A DNA stretch of 64,000 nt from Mycobacterium sp. IS-1264 (GTDB lineage Bacteria; Actinomycetota; Actinomycetes; Mycobacteriales; Mycobacteriaceae), in contig NZ_MBES01000058.1 in NCBI RefSeq assembly GCF_001954195.1, forward strand, positions 124,001 through 188,000, read 5' to 3'. Within the stretch, counting starts at the first letter, position 1; each line of letters starts with the position of its first letter. Shown here one piece after another: positions 39,250 to 46,969 of this stretch. Position numbers and translations under genes: made by a program. The notes under the pieces are model-generated. The model saw nothing but the letters and a program-made list of their open reading frames with translations, ran no database searches and was not told the origin of the DNA.

Positions 39250-40119
39250 ATGGCTCGCTACGCTGTCACCGGACGCACCATCGTCATCACCGGCTCCAGC
39301 GGAGGCCTCGGTTCAGCCCTGGCCGAAGACTTACGCGCCCGCGGCGCCAACCTGGCGCTGCTGGATCTCAACCTGGACGCCACCACCGCTGCGGCCCAAC
39401 AACTTGGCGGCGACACCGTTGCCAAGGGGTTCCGCGCCGACGTGCGCGACCTCACCAGCCTGCAGGCAGCCATGACCGACGCCGCCGAGCACTTCGGACG
39501 CATCGACATCGTAATCGCCAACGCCGGTATCGACACCATGGCGCCCATGGCCAGCCTCGACCCCGCGGCGTTCGAGCGGGTCATCGACATCAACCTCACC
39601 GGAGTGTGGCGCACCTTCCGCGCCGCGCTGCCCCACGTGCAACCCCACCAGGGATACCTGCTCGCCGTGTCCTCGATGGCCGCGTTCGTGCACTCCCCGC
39701 TACAGGCGTCCTACACCGCGAGCAAGGCCGGTGTCTGGGCCATGTGCGACAGCATCCGCCTCGAAGTGCGCCACCTGGGCGTCGGTGTCGGCAGCGCCCA
39801 CCCCACGTTCTTCCGCACACCGATGATGGACGACGTGGTCGCCGACCCCGCTGGCCGGGAACTGTGGGGCGGCAACGAAAAAGGCCTCTGGAAGATGGTC
39901 CCGATGCAGACCGTCATCGGCGGCATCGTCGATGGTATCGAACGCCGCGCCAACCAGATCATCGTCCCAAAGACGCTGACTCTGACCGCAAAAACACCCG
40001 GATTGTTCCGACCCCTTTTCGACCGGATCGGCTTCCGCGACTCAAGCATCCGCCGGGCAATCGAACTCGCGTCCAGCACCGGATGGCATGACGACCAAGC
40101 ACATTCGCGCCACCGCTAA
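39250..40119 (+). CDS. Short-chain dehydrogenase/reductase (second SDR of cassette)
   Basis: This is a classical SDR of 289 residues. TGSSGGLGSAL is the cofactor loop, with an aspartate/leucine pair LLDLNLD favouring NAD(H). Catalytic Y155 and K159 are in YTASKAG, with serine in AVSSMAAF. It resembles the first SDR (same architecture and length) and is presumably a paralogue with another role in the same pathway. GAAAGAATCC upstream is a moderate ribosome site. Confidence 0.87.
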   Translation: MARYAVTGRTIVITGSSGGLGSALAEDLRARGANLALLDLNLDATTAAAQQLGGDTVAKGFRADVRDLTSLQAAMTDAAEHFGRIDIVIANAGIDTMAPMASLDPAAFERVIDINLTGVWRTFRAALPHVQPHQGYLLAVSSMAAFVHSPLQASYTASKAGVWAMCDSIRLEVRHLGVGVGSAHPTFFRTPMMDDVVADPAGRELWGGNEKGLWKMVPMQTVIGGIVDGIERRANQIIVPKTLTLTAKTPGLFRPLFDRIGFRDSSIRRAIELASSTGWHDDQAHSRHR

Positions 40120-40142
40120 CAGCCGGTGAGGTGGACGGGCAA

Positions 40143-40235
40143 CTCGGAGCCTTTTCGCCGCGGAAGATGATCCTGGTCGCCGGTCCGGCAGGCGGCGAGG
40201 ACGACGCCGACGGCCAAGGTCATCACCATCACTAG
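40143..40235 (+). pseudogene. Remnant of a groEL1-like 3' end with His-rich tail
   Basis: In one frame ending at TAG 40233-40235 the translation runs LGAFSPRKMIL, then an acidic EDDADG stretch and a GHHHH end. GroEL1 at the homologous place reads [11 protein letters not shown], an acidic stretch and a GHHHGHAH end. L, A, S, M and L match in the 11-residue block, with R/K and V/I conservative. The stop is followed by a hairpin nearly identical to the groEL1 terminator. I read it as a decayed or foreign groEL1 3' end left on the far side of the 36-40 kb cassette. The match is short, so this is inference. Confidence 0.6.
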
Positions 40236-40246
40236 GTAGTGCCGAA

Positions 40247-40280
40247 GAAACACCCCCGGGTTCATTGCCGGGGGTGTTTC
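40247..40280 (+). terminator. Terminator hairpin, near copy of the groEL1 terminator
   Basis: GAAACACCCCCGG (40247-40259) and CCGGGGGTGTTTC (40268-40280) form a perfect 13-bp stem with a loop containing TTCATT. The hairpin after groEL1 has the same outer GAAACA/TGTTTC, a GC core and a similar TCATT loop. It ends only nine bases before the adenylate cyclase ATG. Confidence 0.88.
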
Positions 40281-40289
40281 GTTATTGGC

Positions 40290-41798
40290 ATGGATCGCAT
40301 CTGGCAGTGGGCGTGGGATCGGTACGCGTCGAGGTACTCGTGGGCAGGCTGGGCGCTCACTCTCCCCCTGGCGCTCCCGGTTTATCTCGCCTGGTCGTTG
40401 GGCATTGTCGCTTTCGAGAGGTCCGATCGCTACGCGGAGGCGGCCGCGGTGACCGTGGCCGCCGTGCTCGCGTACGCGTATTTGCTGGTAATTCCCGGCG
40501 GAAGGGATGCGCGGCTCATCGAGCGGTGGGCCGTTGGCGACGACGTCGATCGAGAAAGCGCACTGCGCGCCAGCTACAGCCTTGGCCGGAAAGTGATCGC
40601 GAGGGGGCTGGTCGTCACCTTTGTCTGGATCGCGGCGCTGTTCGTCGGTGTCGGGATGATCGCCGGAGCAAGCGGGTCGCGGCTCATCCAGTACGCGATT
40701 CTGGGTGCCATCGCCGGGACTGCCGGCCAGCTGATCACTGTGCACAGCTACACCGAATCAATCCTGCGGCCCGCCAGGGCTGCGATGGTCTCGGATACGG
40801 ATATCGGCGATTCCCTGCCTCGCTCTCGCCCGGCGTTCGCCACGTGGACCAACGTGGCCATGCTTGCGGTGGGATTCGCGTTCGCCGTCGCGGGCGCAAT
40901 CCTGGGAGCCATTTTGGACGTCGCCAGGCACGGCCCCGCCCTCGCCATGATGATCGGTGGTGTGCTGGTGCTCGTCATCGGGCCGTCGCTCTGGGCCGCG
41001 TACTCGCCACTCCTGCAACCCATTCGCGATCTCGCCGCAGGAACTGAGCGTGTTGCGGCCGGCGATTTCAGCCAACGCCTGCCGGTGGTGCAAGATGACG
41101 ACCTCGGCGCGCTGGCGGCGTCGTTCAATCGCATGCAGGCGGGTCTGACTGAGCGACAACGACTTCAGGGCGCGTTCGGGTCCTATGTCGACCCGGCGCT
41201 GGCGGCCCGACTGCTCGAGCAGGGTGACGACGTCTTCAACGGGGAGCGTCGCGAGGTGACGGTGATGTTCGTCGACATCCGCGACTTCACCCCGTTTGCC
41301 GAAGCGAATACCGCCGAGGACACCGTCGCCCGGCTCAACGCCCTGTTCGAAATCGTCGTGCCCGCGGTCGTCGATGCCGGTGGGCACGTCAACAAGTTCC
41401 TCGGCGACGGCGCGCTAGCCGTTTTCGGTGCCCCCAACGATCTCGCGGACCATGCCGATGCGGCGGTGAGCGCGGCGGTGCTGATTCATCGCCTCGTCGC
41501 GCGGCGTTTCGACGGTGCGCTTCGGATCGGAATTGGCATCAACACCGGCAAGGTGATCGCCGGAACCATCGGCGGCGGGAGCAAGCTGGAGTTCACCCTG
41601 ATCGGTGACACCGTCAACGTCGCCGCCCGCGTTGAGCAGCTCACCAAGACCACCGGTGACGCGATCCTTCTCACCAAACAGACTGCCGACGCCTTAGCGT
41701 GTCGGCCGGCCGGACTCATCGACCGGGGATCACATGAGCTGAAAGGAAAGTCGGCCGCGGTGGCGGTCTTCGGGCTCGACCCAGCGACCACTGATTAG
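40290..41798 (+). CDS. Membrane adenylate cyclase with HAMP domain (Rv1318c-Rv1320c-like)
   Basis: This class III cyclase makes cAMP from ATP. It has six membrane helices (within residues 18-235), a HAMP domain (about 232-290) and a catalytic domain (about 322-500). The metal-binding aspartates are D329 (MFVDIRDF) and D373 (NKFLGDG). K369 and D440 are the adenine-selecting pair. N443 and R447 (TVNVAARVEQ) stabilise the transition state. All key residues are present, so it should be active. ATG 40290 (MDRIWQWAWDRY) matches the family start. It leaves only nine bases after the terminator hairpin, so the transcript may be leaderless or start inside the hairpin. Confidence 0.9.
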   Translation: MDRIWQWAWDRYASRYSWAGWALTLPLALPVYLAWSLGIVAFERSDRYAEAAAVTVAAVLAYAYLLVIPGGRDARLIERWAVGDDVDRESALRASYSLGRKVIARGLVVTFVWIAALFVGVGMIAGASGSRLIQYAILGAIAGTAGQLITVHSYTESILRPARAAMVSDTDIGDSLPRSRPAFATWTNVAMLAVGFAFAVAGAILGAILDVARHGPALAMMIGGVLVLVIGPSLWAAYSPLLQPIRDLAAGTERVAAGDFSQRLPVVQDDDLGALAASFNRMQAGLTERQRLQGAFGSYVDPALAARLLEQGDDVFNGERREVTVMFVDIRDFTPFAEANTAEDTVARLNALFEIVVPAVVDAGGHVNKFLGDGALAVFGAPNDLADHADAAVSAAVLIHRLVARRFDGALRIGIGINTGKVIAGTIGGGSKLEFTLIGDTVNVAARVEQLTKTTGDAILLTKQTADALACRPAGLIDRGSHELKGKSAAVAVFGLDPATTD

Positions 41799-42541
41799 CG
41801 GCCGCGCGGCAATACCGGCGGAGTCGTCACCGTGATGGTCGGCGTCGACGTGAAGGTCGGGGTGGTGACCGTGACGGTGCTCGTGCTCGTCGACGTGGAC
41901 GGCGGCGCGACGGCCGTCGTGGTGGTGATCGTGGTGGCGGTAGTCGTCTCTGTGGTGGACGACGTCGTCGTCGCGGCCGCTGCGGCAATCACGCCGCAGG
42001 CCACCCGCTTGGCCGATTCACCGGTGGAGCCGTTGCTCAAGTTATCCGGGTCCTGGTGGATGACCAGTGCGCTACCCGAGCCGTTTCTCAGGTCCGCGGC
42101 CGTGACCGAGTTCGTTGTGGTGACGAGTTTCGCCGAGCCATCGGTGCGCACCTGCAACGCGGTCAGCTCGCCGCTCGCGGGATAGCCGGTGTGACCCGGT
42201 GCCTGGTAGACGCCCCCGGCCGAACTGAAGTCCCCGGGGTCGCATCTGCCGATCGAGTGGATCTGCAGCCCGTGGAAACCCGGGCTCAGCACCTGGTTGG
42301 CGCCGGCCTCGACGGTCACCGTCGCGTAGCCGTCGGCGAAATCGAAGGTGGCGTTGGCCACGACAGTCCCGTCAGAGCTCTTCAACTGCGTGGCCATTCT
42401 CTCCGCGCCGGCCGGCGACGTGGTCAGCGGTGACGTGTTGGGCTGGCTGCCGCGCTGGTTCGTGCATGCGCCCAGCGCTGCCGCGGTGGCGGCCAGTACC
42501 GCGGCCGCAACGGCTACTTCCCTCTTCAAGCCCGTATTCAT
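41795..42541 (-). CDS. SodC-like lipoprotein lacking canonical metal ligands
   Basis: This is a superoxide-dismutase-like (Cu/Zn fold) exported lipoprotein of 248 residues. A signal peptide ends in the lipobox LGAC (C26). The domain spans about 50-187, with paired cysteines C100 and C182 and GFHGLQIHSIG. In active enzymes the copper ligands form H-x-H; here it is Q93-I-H95. The bridging/zinc histidine region reads GGVYQAPGHTG, so two expected histidines are V111 and Q113. H117 and H162 remain. A 60-residue Thr/Val/Pro-rich tail (188-248) follows. Normal dismutase activity is therefore unlikely. The stop overlaps the convergent cyclase gene by four bases. Confidence 0.8.
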   Translation of the reverse strand: MNTGLKREVAVAAAVLAATAAALGACTNQRGSQPNTSPLTTSPAGAERMATQLKSSDGTVVANATFDFADGYATVTVEAGANQVLSPGFHGLQIHSIGRCDPGDFSSAGGVYQAPGHTGYPASGELTALQVRTDGSAKLVTTTNSVTAADLRNGSGSALVIHQDPDNLSNGSTGESAKRVACGVIAAAAATTTSSTTETTTATTITTTTAVAPPSTSTSTSTVTVTTPTFTSTPTITVTTPPVLPRGR

Positions 42542-42578
42542 GCACGGGACCTACCCGAATTCGACGATGTCAAACTCG

Positions 42579-42914
42579 CTACAGCAGCGGGCGCGGGTCG
42601 AACACCACGCGCACCCGTTGGGCGCGCCCGTTTTCGACGTGACACCAATTCACGACGGGGACCGGCTCGCCGCCCTTCGGATGCAGGTTGAACCACGTCA
42701 GCACGTCGCGGTCGTCGGCCAACATCTTCTCGACGGTGATGTCATCGAGCATCTGGGCGAAGCCCGCGAGTTGCTTGACGTAGTCGTCGGCGCCGCTGGC
42801 GGTGCCCATCGGTCCGGAGAACGTCACGTCGTCGGCGAGGATCGCGCGCAGGCCATCGAAGTCCTTGCGCTTCCAGCTGTCGAAATATGTCCGTGCGATC
42901 TGTGTCGGTTCCAT
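42579..42914 (-). CDS. SnoaL-like (NTF2-fold) protein
   Basis: This 111-residue protein is of the SnoaL/NTF2-like fold, with the family start ARTYFDSWKRKDFDGLRAILADDVTFSGPMG and a beta-strand end including NWCHVENGRAQRVRVVFDP. Members bind or isomerise small hydrophobic compounds; no catalytic assignment is possible here. It is divergent from a LysR-type regulator gene across 70 bases, the classic arrangement for a target gene. Confidence 0.8.
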   Translation of the reverse strand: MEPTQIARTYFDSWKRKDFDGLRAILADDVTFSGPMGTASGADDYVKQLAGFAQMLDDITVEKMLADDRDVLTWFNLHPKGGEPVPVVNWCHVENGRAQRVRVVFDPRPLL

Positions 42915-42971
42915 GCCTTCATCCTCCCCGCGGGAGTGGCATACGTCGAAGATATGTTGCTGATCCGACGC

Positions 42972-42986
42972 ATAATCAGTAGTTAT
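42972..42986. promoter_or_regulatory. LysR-type T-N11-A motif in divergent promoter
   Basis: ATAATCAGTAGTTAT is an inverted repeat (ATAA, seven bases, TTAT) that fits the T-N11-A consensus of LysR-family operators. It lies in the short divergent region between the SnoaL-like gene and the LysR gene and overlaps the LysR start codon at 42985. Position and symmetry suggest autoregulation; binding is not shown. Confidence 0.55.
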
Positions 42987-43872
42987 GGAGCTGCATCAAC
43001 TCGAGTACCTAGTCGCGGTGGCGGAAGAGGCGAGTTTCACCAAGGCGGCCGCGCGCGTGCATGTCGCGCAGCCAGGGGTCAGCGCGCAGATCCGCCGACT
43101 GGAGTCCGAACTCGGCCAGGCGCTGTTCGACCGCTCGGGCGGCTCGGTGCGACTGACCGACGCGGGTGCCAGGGTGCTGCCGCCGGCGCGGGCCGCGCTG
43201 GCCGCCGTTCACGAAATCGCTGCTGTCGCAGAGCAACTGCGGGGGGTGCTGCGCGGGCGCGTCGCGGTCGGAATGATGCCGTCGTGCCCACCCGACGTCA
43301 TCACCGGCACGCTTGCCGTGTTTCACGACGAGCATCCCGGCGTCGAGATCAGCTTGGTGGAGGCGCCGTCGGCCGATCTGATCGCCGGCATTCGTGACGG
43401 CGCGATCGATCTGGCCGTCGTCGGGTTCGCGTCGGCGCTCGGCCGCGGCATCGAGGTAACGGTGATCAACGACGACGTGTTGGTGGCGGCCGTCGCACCG
43501 GGCAGCGCCCTCGCCCGACGGACTTCGATCTCATTGCGAGCGCTCGCCGAGCATCCGCTCATCTGCCTGCCGCGCGGCGCGGGCATCCGGGCCGGCCTCG
43601 ACGAGGGGTGCGCGGCCGCCGGTATCCGCGCCAACATTGCGCTGGAGGCCAGCAACCCGGTGGTGGTCGGCGATCTCGCGGCACGGTCGCTCGGCGTTGC
43701 GGTGCTGCCGCAGTCCTACGTGCGCACCCGCGACGATCTGCACCCGATCCGCATCGGGCGTCCGGCAATGCGCGTTCGCGTCGGTGTGGCGTGGCGTTCC
43801 GACGGCAGGCTGTCACCGGCCGCGACGGCGCTAGTCGAGTTGTGGCGCCGGCGGGCCGATAAGTCACAGTGA
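42985..43872 (+). CDS. LysR-family transcriptional regulator
   Basis: This is a LysR-type regulator of 295 residues. The N-terminal winged helix (about 1-60, MELHQLEYLVAVAEEASFTKAAARVHVAQPGVSAQIRRLE) is followed by an effector domain (about 90-290, RGRVAVGMMPSCPPDVI). Such proteins usually bind small metabolites and control an adjacent divergent gene, here the SnoaL-like gene. The 3' end overlaps the convergent hemerythrin gene by 9 bases. Confidence 0.92.
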   Translation: MELHQLEYLVAVAEEASFTKAAARVHVAQPGVSAQIRRLESELGQALFDRSGGSVRLTDAGARVLPPARAALAAVHEIAAVAEQLRGVLRGRVAVGMMPSCPPDVITGTLAVFHDEHPGVEISLVEAPSADLIAGIRDGAIDLAVVGFASALGRGIEVTVINDDVLVAAVAPGSALARRTSISLRALAEHPLICLPRGAGIRAGLDEGCAAAGIRANIALEASNPVVVGDLAARSLGVAVLPQSYVRTRDDLHPIRIGRPAMRVRVGVAWRSDGRLSPAATALVELWRRRADKSQ

Positions 43873-44343
43873 GCTCAGCACGGCCGCACGGACGCGGACG
43901 CGGAACTTGTTGATCGCCGATCGACGCAGTTGGGTCATTCGCTCGACCATTTGGTTACCCAGGGTGTCGAGCATGTTCTCGCTCAAATCGATTGGGGCCG
44001 GGCATAAGTCGCGCTCCTCTTCGGTGGCGTGGGCGTCCAGGACCGTGACGAACGAGTGCCATTCGTCCTCGTACTGCGGTGCGCTCGGCGGCGTCCGAAG
44101 CAGCGTTGCCAGCTGATCCCACACCTGCCGGTGTTCCGCATGGGCGATAGCGACCAGCTTGCTCGCCGCCTGTACCGCCGGATAGAACAGGTCGTCCTCG
44201 ATTCGCATATGGATGTCCAGCTCGATCAACAGCTCACCGAGGGCTTCTTGCCGCTCATCGGTATCCGGTGGTATTGCGGTGGTCTTCGCGCACAGGCCCC
44301 GTAAGACCTTGTGGTGGTCGAACAGCACTTCATAGGCATTCAT
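43864..44343 (-). CDS. Hemerythrin-like (HHE) domain protein
   Basis: This is a 159-residue four-helix hemerythrin/HHE protein likely binding a di-iron site. Candidate ligands are H10/H11 (FDHHKVLRG), H45 and E49 (HMRIEDDLF), H71 (AHAEHRQV), H105 and E109 (DAHATEEERD). HHE proteins sense or handle oxygen, nitric oxide, peroxide or iron. The start overlaps the stop of the Rieske gene (ATGA), so the two are cotranslated. Confidence 0.87.
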   Translation of the reverse strand: MNAYEVLFDHHKVLRGLCAKTTAIPPDTDERQEALGELLIELDIHMRIEDDLFYPAVQAASKLVAIAHAEHRQVWDQLATLLRTPPSAPQYEDEWHSFVTVLDAHATEEERDLCPAPIDLSENMLDTLGNQMVERMTQLRRSAINKFRVRVRAAVLSSL

Positions 44344-45257
44344 GTCGCCACTCCCCGCACCTCAACGAGTCCGTCGCGGATCCGCACCGGATAACTCGGC
44401 AGCGCCGCCGTCGCAGGTCCCCGCGTCACCTCGCCCGATTCGCACGCGAACCGGGAACCGTGCCAGGGGCAGACGATTCGATCGCGATCAATCCAGCCGT
44501 CATTCATCGGTGCACCCAGATGCGGGCAGTGCGCACCCACCGCCAGCACCCTGTCGTCGTTCCGATACAGGACCACGCCCACACCGGCCACCTCGACCCG
44601 CTGCGGCTGGCCATCCAAAGCCGTTGCCGCCAGCACCGGCGTCCAACGGTCCCCACTCAGCCGAGCTCCAGAGCGATCAACGCCGGTGCCCGACGCGAAC
44701 ACCAAAGCGCCGCCCAGGTAGCCGGCACCAAGGGTCAGGCCGTAGCCCAGCGCACTGCTCGCCATTCCCCGCAGATGACGGCCGTCGCGGCGCTGCCGCC
44801 ACGACACTGCGTACAGTCCCGTTGCGACCGTGTTCAGCAAGCCATGCACGAGACCGATCCGGCGCGATTGCTCATGGGTGTGCTGCCAGTCGGTCAGACC
44901 GGTAGCGGCCGCGCCGACGCTTCCGACAAGTCCGACACCCAACGCAAACCGTGCAGCGTCACGAAGCCCGGTGGCGCGTCCGGGGAGCAGGCTGGCCGCG
45001 TCGATCGCGACCGTCGTCGCCACCGCTCCCGTCGGCACGGACGTCAACGCCGGATGAAGCGGATGACCGAGCCAGGTGCCATGCAGTGCGTTGCTGACGC
45101 GATCCCGGTATCGGCCCGTGGCCGCGAATGCGAACATCAGGGCGTGCTCGAGACGGTAGCTGGGTCGATCCAGCCACGCTTGCTGTCCCAGCGTTGTCCT
45201 TACGGCGAGTCCGGCATTGCGGACCCGAGTTTCAAAATTGTGCCAGCGCTTAGCCAC
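44340..45257 (-). CDS. DUF2231 membrane protein fused to Rieske [2Fe-2S] domain
   Basis: This 305-residue protein combines two domains. Residues 30-190 are a DUF2231-type membrane domain with about four helices and histidines near HGTWLGHPLHPALT. Residues ~205-303 are a Rieske domain with the cluster ligands C244 and H246 (CPHLG) and C263 and H266 (CPWHGSRF). This suggests electron transfer at the membrane. It is the first gene of a two-gene unit with the hemerythrin protein, which hints at oxygen/iron redox function. Confidence 0.87.
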   Translation of the reverse strand: MAKRWHNFETRVRNAGLAVRTTLGQQAWLDRPSYRLEHALMFAFAATGRYRDRVSNALHGTWLGHPLHPALTSVPTGAVATTVAIDAASLLPGRATGLRDAARFALGVGLVGSVGAAATGLTDWQHTHEQSRRIGLVHGLLNTVATGLYAVSWRQRRDGRHLRGMASSALGYGLTLGAGYLGGALVFASGTGVDRSGARLSGDRWTPVLAATALDGQPQRVEVAGVGVVLYRNDDRVLAVGAHCPHLGAPMNDGWIDRDRIVCPWHGSRFACESGEVTRGPATAALPSYPVRIRDGLVEVRGVAT

Positions 45258-45402
45258 AGCGCCCCTCCCGCGCGACGGCGAATCGACGCGGGCCCCGACA
45301 CCGCGAGCGATTGAGTGAATCTAGGACCGCGGCCGGTTCGCCCAGTCCATGACTAGTACACGCGCCGCGGCGCGGAACCGTTCAATCGCAGATTGCGGGA
45401 GA

Positions 45403-45711
45403 TCAGGCGCTGCGACGGATACCGCGAGTGCGGCCGATGTCGCCCTTCAGCAGTAGGTCGCGCTCGGATTCCGACAGGCCGCCCCAAACACCGTACGGCT
45501 CAGCGACTTCCAGCGCGTGGGCCCGGCACTCCTGGATCACCGGGCACTGCCGGCACATCTCCTTGGCGCGCTGCTCGCGTTGCATGCGCGCGCGACCGCG
45601 CTCGCCGTCCGGATGGAAGAACATCGACGAATCGACACCGCGGCACAGGCCTTGCAGTTGCCAGTTCCATATGTCGGCGTTGGGCCCAGGTAGCTGCTCC
45701 GGTTGTGGCAT
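45403..45711 (-). CDS. whiB3: Iron-sulfur redox sensor/regulator WhiB3
   Basis: This is a WhiB-family [4Fe-4S] regulator (102 residues), nearly identical in layout to M. tuberculosis WhiB3. The cluster cysteines are C23, C53, C56 and C62, the GVWGG turn (residues 74-78) contacts the sigma factor, and the basic GRTRGIRRSA tail binds DNA. WhiB3 responds to redox state and controls lipid anabolism and virulence functions. ATG 45711 gives the family start MPQPEQLPGP; an upstream frame extension is not supported. Confidence 0.96.
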   Translation of the reverse strand: MPQPEQLPGPNADIWNWQLQGLCRGVDSSMFFHPDGERGRARMQREQRAKEMCRQCPVIQECRAHALEVAEPYGVWGGLSESERDLLLKGDIGRTRGIRRSA

Positions 45712-46065
45712 GGCTAGTTCCCTCTCTGCACGGCACGCCCAGAATGTCAGGATCGCGAAACGATTGTGCAACTGATTTTGGGGGGACGTCACCGATGACT
45801 GCCCGTCATTGCTAGAACTTAGGGGCGGCGGCGAATTTCCGTCAATAGGCGCTTAGTGTGGCAAAATACATGACCGTTGCTGCAGAATTAACTCTGCGTT
45901 CATCTGCGACGCATTTACCGCACAAGAGCCGTGCTACCAGCTAGTTGGCGCCCCTTGGGATTTCGCTGCTCAGGGCGGTTGGACGGGGGAGGGCCAATTT
46001 GTACACGCCGATCGTGATTAACATTTCAGTAACACAGATACCACAAACTGTTTACTACTATCACC
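45712..46065. promoter_or_regulatory. Divergent region between whiB3 and the TPR gene
   Basis: This 354-base non-coding stretch is notably AT-richer than its flanks, especially 45820-45900 and 46005-46062. It should hold the whiB3 promoter and leader (leftward) and the promoter of the Rv3415c-like gene (rightward). I found no clear inverted repeat or RNA gene. Confidence 0.5.
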
Positions 46066-46878
46066 GTGATTGAAACTCGTCACACTTCGACGATCGACGC
46101 AACGCTGGCGGACGCCGCCTTCGGAAACCGGCCGCAAAGCTGGCCTTTACCGACGGCGACCACACCCCGGCAATTGTGGCTGCGCGCCGTCGCGTGCGGT
46201 GGGCAGGGGCACTACGGCAGCGCGTATCGCGACCTCGCCGCGCTGCGCCGCAGCGGTTCCGGCGGCCGACTGGTCTCGCTGGCGCACAGCACGCAGGGTT
46301 CGTTCCTGCGCCAGCTCGGCTGGCACGAGCGGGCGCGCGGCTGGGATGGTCGCGCCCTGGCGCTGGCCGGCACCGATCCCGAGGCGCGGGCCGACGCCCT
46401 GATCGGGCTGGCCGCCGACGCGCTGGGGGTCGGCCGCCTCGCCGCCGCGGCGGCGTTGTTGACGCGTGCGGACTCGACGCTGGCGGCCGCGACGGTGCCC
46501 GACCGGCTCGCGGTGCGGCGGGGATGGGTGGGCGCCGAGTTGGCCATGGCGTCTGGCGACGGCGACGTCGCCGTCCGCCGCGCCGAGGAAGCCGTCGACC
46601 TCGCGCGGCTCGAGGCCTCGGCGCGGCACCGGGTCAAAAGCGATGTGGTGCTCGCCGCGGCCCTGTGCAGTGCGGGCCGCGCCGACCGCGCCCGGGAGGT
46701 CGCCGAGGCGGCACTGGGCGCCACCGAGCGATTCGGGTTGATACCCCTTCGGTGGGCGCTGGCTTGCTTGCTGATTGATCTCGGAAGCGTCACATTTTCG
46801 GCACGAGAACTGCCCGAAATTCGCGATATCTGCGCAGGCCAGGTGCGGCGCGCCGGTGGCGCGTGGCGTTCCGCTTGA
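46066..46878 (+). CDS. TPR-like conserved protein (Rv3415c-like)
   Basis: This is a 270-residue alanine/arginine-rich helical protein with repeated helix pairs (about residues 45-250) characteristic of TPR/solenoid proteins, e.g. AYRDLAALRRSG and WDGRALALAGTDPEARADALIGLAADALG. There is no signal or membrane segment. GTG 46066 is the first start after an AT-rich promoter region. It lies just before sigD as Rv3415c does in M. tuberculosis. A regulatory scaffold role is possible; function unknown. Confidence 0.8.
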   Translation: MIETRHTSTIDATLADAAFGNRPQSWPLPTATTPRQLWLRAVACGGQGHYGSAYRDLAALRRSGSGGRLVSLAHSTQGSFLRQLGWHERARGWDGRALALAGTDPEARADALIGLAADALGVGRLAAAAALLTRADSTLAAATVPDRLAVRRGWVGAELAMASGDGDVAVRRAEEAVDLARLEASARHRVKSDVVLAAALCSAGRADRAREVAEAALGATERFGLIPLRWALACLLIDLGSVTFSARELPEIRDICAGQVRRAGGAWRSA

Positions 46879-46969
46879 AACGGCCTTGCGGCCGTTAAAG
46901 TCATTGCGTGAGTTAGCCCGTGATAGCCCGTGCTGTGTCCGGTTCGTAACGTTGGAGATACCGCCGTCG

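Noticed and set aside
35938..40290. Integrase or transposase in the cassette
   Set aside because: None of the four genes is a recombinase and no terminal inverted repeats were seen; insertion is suggested only by the duplicated groEL1-like end.
40116..40745. Minus-strand 209-codon frame over the cyclase start
   Set aside because: It reads through the terminator hairpin and the conserved cyclase N-terminus, with no motif.
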